Part shown: positions 35,080 to 45,801 of the stretch, in pieces | How the letters are laid out: each line of letters starts with the position of its first letter | Numbering within the stretch: the stretch's first letter is position 1 | Assembly (NCBI RefSeq): GCF_024339125.1 | Contig: NZ_CP101417.1 | Coordinates: forward strand, 3,855,001-3,919,000 | From: Xanthomonas hortorum | Lineage (GTDB): Bacteria > Pseudomonadota > Gammaproteobacteria > Xanthomonadales > Xanthomonadaceae | Length of the DNA: 64,000 bases | Direction: 5' to 3' | Notes under the pieces: model-generated | Databases searched by the model: none | What the model was told of the DNA's origin: nothing | What the model saw: only the letters and a program-made list of their open reading frames with translations | Position numbers and translations under genes: made by a program

Positions 35080-36285
35080 TCAGCGGAGCAGGTTGAACAA
35101 CGACGACGACTGCATCTGCTGAAAAATCGTTTGAGCGGCCTGCAACGAGGCCTTCTCGAGTTCGTACTGCCCGATCGCCGAGGCGTAATCCAGATCGCGG
35201 ATCGACGACAGGGTGGTCTTGAGCGTGACTTCGTTGGATTCGAGCAGCGAGTTGGCGTTATCGATCGCCGACAACTGCGCGCCGCCCGAGGCGCGTGCGT
35301 CAATCATCTTCGACGAGGCCTGGCTGATGTCGCGCATGGAGGTCTGCAGCGTATTGATCATCGCTGCCTTCTGCGGCTGTGTCAGGGTGTCGGAGTTGAG
35401 TGCGCCGACCAGGTCGTCGATGCTGGAAAACACGTCCTTGGTGGTGGAGGCGCCGATCTGGAAACTGTCGCGCACCGCCGGTGCGCCGCTGATGCGCATG
35501 CGCACGCCGGCGGCGGTGATGTCTTCGCCATCTTTATAGGTGCCGGTGCCGACCACTGCGTTGGTGCTGTCGCGCACCTCGTAGGTGTCGGCGGCGGTGA
35601 ACTGCACGCTGTAGCTGCCGCCATTCCAGCTGCCGGTACTGGCATCGCGGCTGAAATCCAGCAGCAGCCCGGTGCCGGTATTGGTGTTGGCGGGGTGCGC
35701 GTCCACGGTGCCGTCGCCGGTGCGGATACGCATGAAGATTTCGCTGCCGGGCAGGGTGTCGCTGACGAAGGTGTCTGGCGCCACTTCGACCTGCTTCTGG
35801 GTCTGGTCGCCGTTGTAGACGACGCCGCCATTGCTCTTGATGAACGGTGCGCTGCCATCAGCGGTGCCGCCGAACAGATAGCGCCCGGTGCCGTCGGTGC
35901 TGTTGGCCAGACTCACCATGCTGTCGCGCAGCGCAGTCAGTTCCGAGGCGATCGCCTTGCGGTCGTCTGGGCTGAGCGTGGAGTTATTGGCCTGCACCGC
36001 CAATTCGGTGACGCGCGCCATTTTGTCGCCGGCTTGCGACAGGGCGTTTTCCTGCAGGCCAAGCCGGTTCTGCACGTTGTTGGCGTTCTCGCCGAACCGT
36101 GTGATGGCTGCCAGGGCGCGATCCAGGCCCACCGCGGTGCCGGCGGCGACCGGATCGTCCTTGGCGGTGACCAGGCGCTGCCCGCTGGCGAGCTGGGCCT
36201 GGATCTGATTCAGCCGTGACTGCTTGGCCGTCATCGACGACACCGACTGGCTGTACATCATGCTGGTGGAGATACGGTCGGTCAT
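35080..36285 (-). CDS. flgL: Hook-filament junction protein FlgL (HAP3)
   Basis: FlgL is the second hook-filament junction protein. The 401-residue product starts MTDRISTSMMYSQSVSSM, has the flagellin-like N-terminal helix (SRLNQIQAQLASGQRLVTAK) and ends with the flagellin-like C-terminus (IGQYELEKASLQAAQTIFQQ then MQSSSLFNLLR). Its ATG overlaps the flgK stop (TGATG). It is the last gene of the flgGHIJKL run; IS copy 2 lies 95 bases downstream and no convincing terminator is visible between them. Confidence 0.95.
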   Translation of the reverse strand: MTDRISTSMMYSQSVSSMTAKQSRLNQIQAQLASGQRLVTAKDDPVAAGTAVGLDRALAAITRFGENANNVQNRLGLQENALSQAGDKMARVTELAVQANNSTLSPDDRKAIASELTALRDSMVSLANSTDGTGRYLFGGTADGSAPFIKSNGGVVYNGDQTQKQVEVAPDTFVSDTLPGSEIFMRIRTGDGTVDAHPANTNTGTGLLLDFSRDASTGSWNGGSYSVQFTAADTYEVRDSTNAVVGTGTYKDGEDITAAGVRMRISGAPAVRDSFQIGASTTKDVFSSIDDLVGALNSDTLTQPQKAAMINTLQTSMRDISQASSKMIDARASGGAQLSAIDNANSLLESNEVTLKTTLSSIRDLDYASAIGQYELEKASLQAAQTIFQQMQSSSLFNLLR

Positions 36286-38159
36286 CAGCGTACGGCGCCC
36301 AGGATGGCTTGGAAGATGGTGTCGGCGGTGGAGATCATCTGTGCGGCGGCCTGATAGGCCTGCTGCAGTTTCAGCATGTCGGCGGCTTCCTCGTCGAGGT
36401 TGACGCCGGAAATCGAATCGCGGCTGGCCTGCGCCTGGTCGTTGATGACCTTCTGTGCATCGGCCGAGTAACTGGCCGCACGTGCGGCCGAGCCCACCGA
36501 GGTGGTCAGACCGGACAGCGCGCCATTGAGCGTGACCGTGCCGCCATTGAGCGCCTTGGCGTCTTCCACCTTGGCCAGCAGTTTGGCGTTGCCGTTGTCG
36601 CTGGAGCCGGCGCCCATCGGGCCGACGCCGAAGGTGTCGCCGGCCTTGGGCGCGCCATCCAGCGCAAAACTCCAGCCATTGGCGCTGATGGTCTGGCCGG
36701 CGGTATAGGGAAACGGGCCGTTGCCATCGATGGTGTACTGGTTGGCGTCGATGAACTCGACCGACGACGGCGTCAGCAGCGCAGGGTTCTGCGCATTGGT
36801 GACCTTGACGTCGCTGATCTTGCCGGTGCCCAGGTTGGCGAGCGTGGCGGTGGCCTTGACCGGCGTTGCCGCGGCAATGCGCGAGGGGTCGGTGATGGCC
36901 ACCGAGATGCTGCCAGCCAGCCCTGCGGTGGGCTGCAGCAGGAATTTGTCGCCGTTGGCCGGCGTGCCGCCGACCACCAGGCTGACACCGTTGAGTACCA
37001 GTGGATCGCCCGTGCTGCCGGTGCCGGTGATCGGCACGGCGGCGCCGGTGTCGGCGCGCGTGGCCTTCCACGCCGCACCGTCGAAGCTGAGCGTGACGTT
37101 CTGCCCGTCCACTGCGCTCATGTTGCTGAAACTGGCGCTCAGCGCCGCGGTGCCGGTGTTCTTGGGATTGGCGGCGGTGGTGGGCGAGCCGATGTTGAAG
37201 AAGTTGCCGCCCATCGCGCCGTACAGGTCCATGCCCTGGGCGTGACCGGCGTTGAAGGTGCTGGCCATGCCCACGGCCAGGCGCCCCAGTTCGGCCTGGG
37301 TCGGTTCGAGCACGCTGCTGCGGAACTCCAGCAGACCGCCCATCTGCCCGCCCAGCGAGTTGGCGCTGAGGCTGACGTTCTGGCCCTGGGTCTGCAACGC
37401 CACCTGCAGCTTGGTCGGCTGATACGGGTCGGCCACGGTGGTCAGTTTTGCCGCCGTGGTCCCCACCACCAGCGCCTGGCCGCCGGCGGTGAAAACATTC
37501 ATGAAGCCGCCGTCCTGGATCACCGCGGTGCCGCCGGTGAAGCCGACCAGCTTGGACACCAGCGCATCGCGTTGATCGAGCAGATCCGGCGAGGCGTTGT
37601 CCACGCTGTTGCCGATGGTGCCGTTGATCTTGGCGATCTGTTGGGTCAGGCGATTGACCTCGTCCACCGAGGACGTCAGCCCGCTATTGACCTCGTTGCT
37701 CAGGCTGTCCATCTGCCCGTTGAGCTGCTTGAAGCGCGTCGCCAGCGAGTTGCCGCTGTCGAGCATGCTCTGCCGCTCGGCGGTGGAGGAGGCATTGGAC
37801 GACACCGCGCTGGTGGAGTCGAAGAAGTTCGACCACAGCCCGGCGACATTGGTGGCGGTGTTGGAGTACAGGCTGTCGACGCGATTGGTCAGCGAGGACA
37901 GCTGCTGCAGGCGCGAGAGCTCGCCGCCGCTGTCGAGCAGCCGCGAGATGGCCAGCTGGTCGGCCACCCGGCCCACGTCGGTGATCTTGGCGCCATTGCC
38001 CACGAACGCGTAGCCCATGTCGGTGGGCGTGCGCGTTGCAAATTCCACACGTTGGCGGCTGTAACCTTCGGTATTGATGTTGGCGACGTTATGGCTAACG
38101 GTCGACAACGCCCGTTGGAAGGCGATTAGCGCACTGGTCCCGGTGGACATGATGGACAT
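36285..38159 (-). CDS. flgK: Hook-filament junction protein FlgK (HAP1)
   Basis: FlgK is the first junction protein on the hook tip. The 624-residue product has the rod/hook-type N-terminus (MSTGTSALIAFQRALSTVSH, NVANINTEGYSRQRVEF) and the C-terminal SGVNLDEEAADMLKLQQAYQ signature. The start may be the ATG at 38159 or the in-frame ATG nine bases later. An 11-base gap separates it from flgJ. Confidence 0.95.
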   Translation of the reverse strand: MSIMSTGTSALIAFQRALSTVSHNVANINTEGYSRQRVEFATRTPTDMGYAFVGNGAKITDVGRVADQLAISRLLDSGGELSRLQQLSSLTNRVDSLYSNTATNVAGLWSNFFDSTSAVSSNASSTAERQSMLDSGNSLATRFKQLNGQMDSLSNEVNSGLTSSVDEVNRLTQQIAKINGTIGNSVDNASPDLLDQRDALVSKLVGFTGGTAVIQDGGFMNVFTAGGQALVVGTTAAKLTTVADPYQPTKLQVALQTQGQNVSLSANSLGGQMGGLLEFRSSVLEPTQAELGRLAVGMASTFNAGHAQGMDLYGAMGGNFFNIGSPTTAANPKNTGTAALSASFSNMSAVDGQNVTLSFDGAAWKATRADTGAAVPITGTGSTGDPLVLNGVSLVVGGTPANGDKFLLQPTAGLAGSISVAITDPSRIAAATPVKATATLANLGTGKISDVKVTNAQNPALLTPSSVEFIDANQYTIDGNGPFPYTAGQTISANGWSFALDGAPKAGDTFGVGPMGAGSSDNGNAKLLAKVEDAKALNGGTVTLNGALSGLTTSVGSAARAASYSADAQKVINDQAQASRDSISGVNLDEEAADMLKLQQAYQAAAQMISTADTIFQAILGAVR

Positions 38160-38170
38160 GGGCGTTTACC

Positions 38171-39361
38171 TCAACGACGGATGGTGCCAAGCCCGGCGGG
38201 CTCGGCGGTGCTGGCATAGCGGTTGGACAGGTCGGCCGCCGCGTTGCCGATGGCGGCCACCGCGCGGTCGATGGTCGGACCGTTGGCGATCGCCGCGATC
38301 TTGGCTGCATAGCCCGGATCGGTGGCGTACCCAGCCTGTTGCAAGCCGCGTGCAAAACCCTTGATATCGGTGCCGGCCTGCAGTGCGGGCTGGTAACGAC
38401 TGTTGTTTTTCAGCAGCCGCACGTAGTCGGCAAAGCTCTCTTCGGCCGAGCCGTAGGCACGGAAATCGGCGGTTTCGGTGGTTTTGACGCCATTGACGTA
38501 TTCGTGGGTGCCGGTGGTGACCTTGTCGCCGCTCCAGCCGGTGGCCTTGATGCCGAACAGGTTGTTGGAATCGCCGCCATTGCCGATACCGCGACGGCCC
38601 CAGCCGGTTTCCAGCGCGGCCTGTGCGACCAGCGCACGCGGGTCAACGCCCAGTTCGCGCGCGGCTTTCTGCGCATGCGTCCAGATCTTGGCGACGAAGC
38701 CTTCCGGGGTGCGCTCGCCCAGGCTGGCGGCGGCGCTGCTGGCCGCGCTCGCATTGACCGCGGCACTGGCATCGGCGGCATCGCTGACAGCCACATCGCT
38801 CCAGCGATCGTTGGCCGACGGCCAGCTCAGTGCGGCCGCATCGTCGCCGCCGGACTCGCCACCGCCGGTACGCCCGGCGATCAGATCCAGCACCTGGCTC
38901 ATGCCGATACCGGTCAGGCCGCCTGCGCCGATGCCTGCAGCGGTGCCGACCGCTGCGCCGAGGCTCGCACCCACGCTGGTTGCCGCGCCATCGCGTGCCG
39001 GCAGCGGCAACGAGGCATCGCGCTTGCCGGCCACCAGGGCGTAGGCTTTGGCCGCATCGGCGGTGCTCAGCGAGGTGTTCAACGCCGGGCCGCCAGTGTC
39101 GCCACTCAACTGCTTGGAGATCATCGCCGACAGACCCAGACCCTTGCCTTCGGTCAGCGCCTTGGCCATCTGCTGGTCGTACATTTCGCGAAACATCTGG
39201 TTTTCACCCGGAAACATCGGGTCGCCGGAGCTCGCATCGCGCATGCTCTTGACCAGCATCTGCGCGAACTGGCCTTCGAGCTGACGTGAGACCTTGTCGA
39301 TCTTTGCCGGATCGGCCTTGGTGCTCGGGTTGAGATCAATGGGCGAGGCTGCGATACGCAT
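38171..39361 (-). CDS. flgJ: Flagellar rod assembly protein/muramidase FlgJ
   Basis: FlgJ caps the growing rod and opens the peptidoglycan. The 396-residue product has the rod-binding N-terminal domain (LEGQFAQMLVKSMRDASSGD, MFREMYDQQMAKALTEGKGL), a long Ala/Gly-rich linker and a C-terminal beta-N-acetylglucosaminidase domain (ALVAQAALETGWGRRGIGNG, FGIKATGW, YRPYGSAEESFADY-type segment FRAYGSAEESFADYVRLL). The catalytic Glu is in the ALETGWG motif. It is a dual-domain FlgJ as in other gammaproteobacteria, longer than usual because of the linker. Confidence 0.95.
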   Translation of the reverse strand: MRIAASPIDLNPSTKADPAKIDKVSRQLEGQFAQMLVKSMRDASSGDPMFPGENQMFREMYDQQMAKALTEGKGLGLSAMISKQLSGDTGGPALNTSLSTADAAKAYALVAGKRDASLPLPARDGAATSVGASLGAAVGTAAGIGAGGLTGIGMSQVLDLIAGRTGGGESGGDDAAALSWPSANDRWSDVAVSDAADASAAVNASAASSAAASLGERTPEGFVAKIWTHAQKAARELGVDPRALVAQAALETGWGRRGIGNGGDSNNLFGIKATGWSGDKVTTGTHEYVNGVKTTETADFRAYGSAEESFADYVRLLKNNSRYQPALQAGTDIKGFARGLQQAGYATDPGYAAKIAAIANGPTIDRAVAAIGNAAADLSNRYASTAEPAGLGTIRR

Positions 39362-39362
39362 G

Positions 39363-41190
<1,828 letters not shown>

Positions 41191-41228
41191 GGCGTGGATT
41201 CCTGAGAGGGCAGCGACCGGCGAGCCGA

Positions 41229-42014
41229 TCAGACGTTGTTGTTCAAGTAACCGAGCATCGAGTCGGTGGTGGAGATCGCCTTGGCATTCATCTCGTAGGC
41301 GCGCTGGGTCTCGATCATGCTCACCAGCTCTTCCACCGTATTGACGTTGCTGCCTTCCAGGGCGCCCTGCACGGTGGTGCCCAGGCCATTGAGGCCGGGG
41401 GTGCCGTTCTGCGCGGGGCCGGAGGCGGTGGTTTCGACGAACAGGTTCTCGCCCTTGGACTGCAGGCCCGAGGGGTTGATGAAGTCGGTCAGCGTCAATG
41501 CGCCGATTTCCTGCGCGGCGGCCTGGCCGGCCAGGGTCACGCTGATGGTGCCGTCGTTGCCGATGGTCAGCGACTGCGCGCCTTCGGGCACCTGGATGCC
41601 GGGCTGCAGCGGGTAGCCGCTGTTGGTGACCACTTCGCCCTGCGCATTGATCTGGAAGGTGCCGTCGCGGGTGTAGGCGGAGGTACCGTCGGGCATCTGC
41701 ACTTCGAAGAAGCCGCGGCCGTTGACCATCACGTCGAGCGCGCGGCCGGTCTGCTGCTGGCTGCCCTGGTCGAAGCCCTTGAAGGTGGAGACCACGCGCA
41801 CACCGGTACCCAGTTGCAGGCCGGTCGGCAACTGCGTCTGCGCGGAGGTGGAACCGCCCGGCGCACGCACCTGTTGATACAACAGGTCTTCGAACGCAGC
41901 ACGATCGCGCTTGAAGCCGGTTGTATTGGTATTGGCCAGGTTGTTGGAAATGACCGACATGCGCGTCTGCTGCGCATCCAGTCCGGTTTTGGCGACCCAC
42001 AAAGCCTGATTCAT
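41229..42014 (-). CDS. flgG: Flagellar distal rod protein FlgG
   Basis: FlgG builds the distal rod. The 261-residue product has the rod N-terminus (ALWVAKTGLDAQQTRMSVIS, NNLANTNTTGFKRDRAAFED) and the C-terminal EGSNVNTVEELVSMIETQRA followed by YEMNAKAISTTDSMLGYLNN. The ATG at 42014 is chosen because the sigma54 promoter lies just upstream, inside a longer in-frame extension. It heads the flgGHIJKL transcript, which is separated from flgF by a 929-base repeat-rich gap. Confidence 0.96.
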   Translation of the reverse strand: MNQALWVAKTGLDAQQTRMSVISNNLANTNTTGFKRDRAAFEDLLYQQVRAPGGSTSAQTQLPTGLQLGTGVRVVSTFKGFDQGSQQQTGRALDVMVNGRGFFEVQMPDGTSAYTRDGTFQINAQGEVVTNSGYPLQPGIQVPEGAQSLTIGNDGTISVTLAGQAAAQEIGALTLTDFINPSGLQSKGENLFVETTASGPAQNGTPGLNGLGTTVQGALEGSNVNTVEELVSMIETQRAYEMNAKAISTTDSMLGYLNNNV

Positions 42015-42066
42015 GACCCGATTCCTCGTTAGACCCGGGGATGTGTTCCGGGCACGGCTGGGTATA

Positions 42067-42082
42067 TGCACGTGCCGTGCCA
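42067..42082 (-). promoter_or_regulatory. Sigma54 promoter of flgGHIJKL
   Basis: Minus-strand TGGCACGGCACGTGCA has a perfect -24 box and GC at -12 (one mismatch in TTGC). It lies about 53 bases upstream of the flgG ATG. Confidence 0.72.
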
Positions 42083-42355
42083 AACCCGCGCCGGATTTTT
42101 GCCGGCTGTGCGCTGGATCACGCGGAGTGGGGCGCGGCGGCCTGCGCGGGGCAGGGCTGGCTGCAGGTGGGTAGCAGCTAGGCGGAAGCGGTGGAAACTT
42201 GCGCTGCAGATCAGGCGCGGTAGATCGGTTGCCGGTCAGAGCGGCTAATAGAACGTGGCGGGGCTTGCTGACGAGGAGCGCAGTAGGGGTTCGTTGGTTG
42301 CATCTTGTTGGATGCAGTCAGAAGCCAGATCAAACGCTGGGTCGGTCGAGGGCGC

Positions 42356-42459
42356 GGTGCCCTCACCGCTCGCGGGACACGCCGTGAATCCATCCGTGGA
42401 GGCTCGGTGGCGGCATCCATGCCGCCACACGGTCCCGCAATCGGTGAGGACACCGCACC
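42356..42459. repeat. Intergenic palindromic element, type II, copy B1
   Basis: Outer arms GGTGCCCTCACCGCTCGCGG and CCGCAATCGGTGAGGACACC enclose the nested hairpin GTGGCGGCAT/ATGCCGCCAC. Same family as 10291-10390 and 58201-58306. It lies in the gap between flgG and flgF. Confidence 0.83.
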
Positions 42460-42510
42460 AGAGAGTGAGTCGGTGCTTTGTTGAAAACATGCACACCGAC
42501 CATCTCGACT

Positions 42511-42618
42511 GGTCCTTGCCCGCCCACCGTCGCGGGACCTTACGCGGCATGGATGCCGCGTAAGAGCCTACACGGACGTACTTGCGGCGTGTCCCGCGAC
42601 GGTGGGCGGGCAAGGACC
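42511..42618. repeat. Intergenic palindromic element, type I, copy B2
   Basis: Arms GGTCCTTGCCCGCCCACCGT and ACGGTGGGCGGGCAAGGACC enclose the nested hairpin CTTACGCGGCAT/ATGCCGCGTAAG. It follows B1 after the conserved spacer GCACACCGACCATCTCGACT, also present between the two units at 58 kb and, inverted, at 10.1 kb. Confidence 0.85.
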
Positions 42619-42621
42619 CCG

Positions 42622-42955
42622 CAGCCAAGCCACAGAGTGAGCCACTTTTAGCCGTTCAAAAGAGAGTGCAGGGACGTACTTGCGGCGTGTCCCGCGATGG
42701 TGAGCGGGGAAGGGCCCCGCAGCCAAGCCACAGAGTGAGCCACTTTTAGCCGTTCAAAAGAGAGTGCAGGGACGTACTTGCGGCGTGTCCCGCGATGGTG
42801 GGCGGGCAAGGGCCCTGCAGTCAAAGCCTCAGAGTGAGCCACTTTTAGCGGTTCAAAGAGAGAGTGCAGGGACGTACTTGCGACGTGTCCCGCGACGGTG
42901 GGCGGGCAAGCGCTCTGCAGCAAAGCCACAGAGTGAGCCACGTTTAGCCGTTCAG
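42622..42955. repeat. Tandem array of 98-99 bp units abutting the flgF stop
   Basis: The marker GAGTGAGCCAC recurs at 42635, 42733, 42832 and 42931, a period of 98-99 bases. Each unit combines half of a type I palindrome (GGGACGTACTTGCGGCGTGT) with TTTTAGCCGTTCA, which is the complement of the last codons and stop of flgF. The final unit merges into the real flgF end at 42944. There are no unique spacers, so it is not a CRISPR array. Confidence 0.85.
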
Positions 42956-43699
42956 ACGCATCATCGAATTGGCCGATTGTGCGTTGTCGTCGCCGTTCTT
43001 GATGATCTTGACCTGCATTTCGAACTGACGCTGCAGCTGGATCATTTCCACCAGCGCGCCGGCGGCGTCCACGTTGCTGCCTTCCAGCATGCCGCTGTTG
43101 ATGGTCTTGCCGGTGGCGATCTGGAACGCCTGCGCTGGGTCGGTGCTGGTGTTGCGCATCAGCCCGTCCGGGCGCCGCGTCAAACGGTCGGCGGGGGCAT
43201 CGACCACCTTCATCTTGCCGACGATGGCCATGGTCTGCGGGCCTTCGCCCTGCGGAATGATCGAGATGCTGCCGTCGCTGCCGATTTCCATCGCCTGGTG
43301 CGGCGGAATCGTCATCGGGGCGCCGCCTTCATCCAGCACCGCATGCCCATTGGCGGTGACCAGTTGGCCATTGGCGGTAAGCGCCAACTCGCCGTTGCGG
43401 GTGTAGGCCTCGCTGCCGTCGGGCGACTGCACCGACAGCCAGCGGTCCTGTTGCAGCGACACATCCAGCGGGTTGCCGGTGACCTGTTGATGGCCCTGGC
43501 TGCGATCGAAGCCTTGATCCACGTGCAGCGCATCGATCCGCGACGGATAGCCCTTGCCCTGGATCTTGAACGCCTCGGTGTTGGCCAACGCGGCCTTGAA
43601 CCCTACCGTATCGACGTTGGCGAGATTGTGCGACACGGTGCCCTGCGCCTGCAGGGAGGCGCGGGCGCCGGTCATCGCAACGTAGAGAGCTTTGTCCAT
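42944..43699 (-). CDS. flgF: Flagellar proximal rod protein FlgF
   Basis: FlgF builds part of the proximal rod. The 251-residue product starts MDKALYVAMTGARASLQAQG with the rod motif SHNLANVDTVGFKAALAN and ends with EGSNVDAAGALVEMIQLQRQ and MMRLNG. Length and order (flgB-C-D-E-F on the minus strand) are normal. The last codons are repeated in the adjacent tandem array. A 144-base gap with an inverted repeat separates it from flgE. Confidence 0.95.
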   Translation of the reverse strand: MDKALYVAMTGARASLQAQGTVSHNLANVDTVGFKAALANTEAFKIQGKGYPSRIDALHVDQGFDRSQGHQQVTGNPLDVSLQQDRWLSVQSPDGSEAYTRNGELALTANGQLVTANGHAVLDEGGAPMTIPPHQAMEIGSDGSISIIPQGEGPQTMAIVGKMKVVDAPADRLTRRPDGLMRNTSTDPAQAFQIATGKTINSGMLEGSNVDAAGALVEMIQLQRQFEMQVKIIKNGDDNAQSANSMMRLNG

Positions 43700-43706
43700 G
43701 GGGCAC

Positions 43707-43840
43707 CGGGAATCGTGAATCGAGAATGGGGAATTGCAAAAGCGGAGTTGCAGGAAGCTGGGAGAGAAGGGGCAAGGCCGGCATCCGATACACGCAATGC
43801 CAGCTCTTACGATTCCCTATTCCCAACTCCCGATTCCCAG
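43707..43840. repeat. GGGAATC-type inverted repeat between flgF and flgE
   Basis: Left arm at 43707-43737 (GGGAATCGTGAATCGAGAAT...) and right arm at 43811-43840 (GATTCCCTATTCCCAACTCC...) are roughly complementary, with about 70 bases between them. Related arms occur at 47960-48162 and 51003-51142. Confidence 0.65.
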
Positions 43841-43843
43841 CCG

Positions 43844-45067
43844 TTAACGGATATTGATGATCGTCTGGGTGACCTGGTCCTGGGTCGAGATCATCTGCGA
43901 GTTGGCCTGGAAGTTGCGCTGGGCCACGATCATGTTCACCAGCTGCTCGGTCAGGTCCACCGTGGAGGCTTCCAGCGAGCCGGATTCGATCTGGCCCAGG
44001 TCCGAGGTGTCCGGTGCGCCGATGCGGGCGGCGCCGGAGGTATAGCTTTCGGCCCACATGTTGTTGCCCTGCGACTGCAGGCCCTGCGGGTTGACGAAGC
44101 TGCTCAGCGCGACCTGGCCCAGCGCCTTGTCGGCACCGTTGGAGTAGCGCGCGAACACCACGCCGCTGGTGTCGATGCTGATCTCGTTGAGCTTGCCGCT
44201 GGCATAACCGTCCTGGCGGGTGTCGCGCAGTGCGAACGCCTCGCCGTACTGGGTGGAGCCAGTGACGTTGAGCTGCATGTTCAGCACGCCGGCGCCGGTG
44301 CTCGGGGTGAACGGATCCATCGCGATGATGCCGTTGGCCGGGTTGGTCAGCGCGCCGGTGTCGGAGAACTGCAGCGCGGTCGGGGCACCGACCGCTGCGC
44401 CGTCCACGTAGTTGTGCACCTGCCATTCGTTCGGGTTGGCCGTCTTGACGAAGTAGGAGGTCTGCACATGGCTGACGCCCAACGAATCGTAGACATTGAT
44501 GCCGCCGGTGGAATGGCTATAGGTCTTGTCGTCGGCCGGGTTGAATGGCGTGACCGTCGGTGCGGTGGCATTACCGGGCAGGGTGAAGGCCAGGTTGACC
44601 GTGGAGGTCGACTTGGGCGGGCTGTCGGTGGTCAGCAACTGCAGGTCCGACAAACGGCCCACGTCGAAGCCATTGCCGCTGGGATTGGGCGCGAACACCT
44701 GCAGGCGTGCGCCCTGCGGGTTGATCACATAGCCGTTGGCATCGGTCTGGAAGTTGCCGGCGCGGGTGTACATCTTGGCGCCGTTGGAGGACACGGCGAA
44801 GAAGCCTTCGCCGGAGATCGCTAGATCCAGGCTGCGCCCGGTCGGGTCGATATTGCCCTGCGAAAACTGCTGCGCCACATTGCTGACGCGCACGCCCGAA
44901 CCCACTGCATTGCGCGACAGACCATAGCTGGTGCTCTGGAACATGTCGGCAAACTCGGCGCGCGATTCCTTGAAACCGGTCGTGTTGACGTTGGCGATGT
45001 TGTTGGAAGTCACGTTCAGATCGGCATTGGCTGCGTTGATGCCGGACAACGAGGTATTGAAAGCCAT
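43844..45067 (-). CDS. flgE: Flagellar hook protein FlgE
   Basis: FlgE is the hook subunit. The 407-residue product has the N-terminus AFNTSLSGINAANADLNVTS and NNIANVNTTGFKESRAEFAD, central hook domains (GYVINPQGARLQVFAPNPSG) and the C-terminus EASTVDLTEQLVNMIVAQRN with SQMISTQDQVTQTIINIR. Length is typical. It follows flgD by 31 bases. Confidence 0.96.
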   Translation of the reverse strand: MAFNTSLSGINAANADLNVTSNNIANVNTTGFKESRAEFADMFQSTSYGLSRNAVGSGVRVSNVAQQFSQGNIDPTGRSLDLAISGEGFFAVSSNGAKMYTRAGNFQTDANGYVINPQGARLQVFAPNPSGNGFDVGRLSDLQLLTTDSPPKSTSTVNLAFTLPGNATAPTVTPFNPADDKTYSHSTGGINVYDSLGVSHVQTSYFVKTANPNEWQVHNYVDGAAVGAPTALQFSDTGALTNPANGIIAMDPFTPSTGAGVLNMQLNVTGSTQYGEAFALRDTRQDGYASGKLNEISIDTSGVVFARYSNGADKALGQVALSSFVNPQGLQSQGNNMWAESYTSGAARIGAPDTSDLGQIESGSLEASTVDLTEQLVNMIVAQRNFQANSQMISTQDQVTQTIINIR

Positions 45068-45098
45068 GGATGAGGTCCTTTAAGTGTCGGTTGCCGGC

Positions 45099-45764
45099 TC
45101 AGCTGACGCGGAGCACGTTGGCGAGCGGGGAAGTGCCTAGCCCGGTCAGGTTGAGATACAGGCCATCGGAGCCGATCGTGACGCTGTCCACCGGTGCGTC
45201 CACGTAGGTGGCCAGTTTGCTTTTGGCACCGGCGGTGTCGGTCTGGGTGGCGGTGACGCCGTATTTGCCCGCTGCCATGCGGTTGCCGTTGGCATCGGTG
45301 CCGTCCCAGGCGAACGACACCTCACCGGCGGCACTGGACGGCACGCTGAGCTGTTTGACGAAGGTGCCGTTGGCGTCGGTGATTTCGAAGTTGACCGTGC
45401 CGGCCGCTGTTGCGGCGACCACGCCCTTGGCCGAGTTGGTGGCGTCGATGGACACCTGCGCCGACGGCACCAGCACGTTGTGGCCGACCAGCGCCGCGCC
45501 CTTGAGCACCTGATCGCTGCTTTGCGATGCAGAAAAATTGCTGACCTTGGTATTGAGATCGCCAATGCCCTGCACGGTGGAGAACTGCGCCAACTGGCCC
45601 AGAAACGCGCTGTTTTCCATCGGTTTGAGCGGGTCCTGGTGCTGCAGCTGCTCGGTCATCAATTTGAGGAAGTCGGCCTGGCCGAGCGCTTCTTCCTTCT
45701 TGGCGACGGTGCTGCTGGTGCTCAGGCCGAGCGTTTTATAGAGGTCACTGCCGATCGTGCTCAT
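45099..45764 (-). CDS. flgD: Flagellar hook assembly (scaffolding) protein FlgD
   Basis: FlgD caps the growing hook and is discarded on completion. The 221-residue product has the FlgD N-terminus (GQADFLKLMTEQLQHQDPLK, PMENSAFLGQLAQFSTVQGI) and C-terminal Ig/tudor-like domains with VSFAWDGTDANGNRMAAGKY. It lies between flgC and flgE as usual. Confidence 0.95.
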   Translation of the reverse strand: MSTIGSDLYKTLGLSTSSTVAKKEEALGQADFLKLMTEQLQHQDPLKPMENSAFLGQLAQFSTVQGIGDLNTKVSNFSASQSSDQVLKGAALVGHNVLVPSAQVSIDATNSAKGVVAATAAGTVNFEITDANGTFVKQLSVPSSAAGEVSFAWDGTDANGNRMAAGKYGVTATQTDTAGAKSKLATYVDAPVDSVTIGSDGLYLNLTGLGTSPLANVLRVS

Positions 45765-45801
45765 CTGGAAAGGTCCGTTAGTAAAGGTCAGCTAAGAAGG
45801 G

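Noticed and set aside
36216-38129. 637-codon plus-strand open frame opposite flgK
   Set aside because: Antisense shadow without motifs; flgK has clear N- and C-terminal signatures.
42622-42955. Regularly spaced repeats as a CRISPR array
   Set aside because: Units are directly tandem with no unique spacers, no cas genes are nearby, and the repeat contains the flgF tail.
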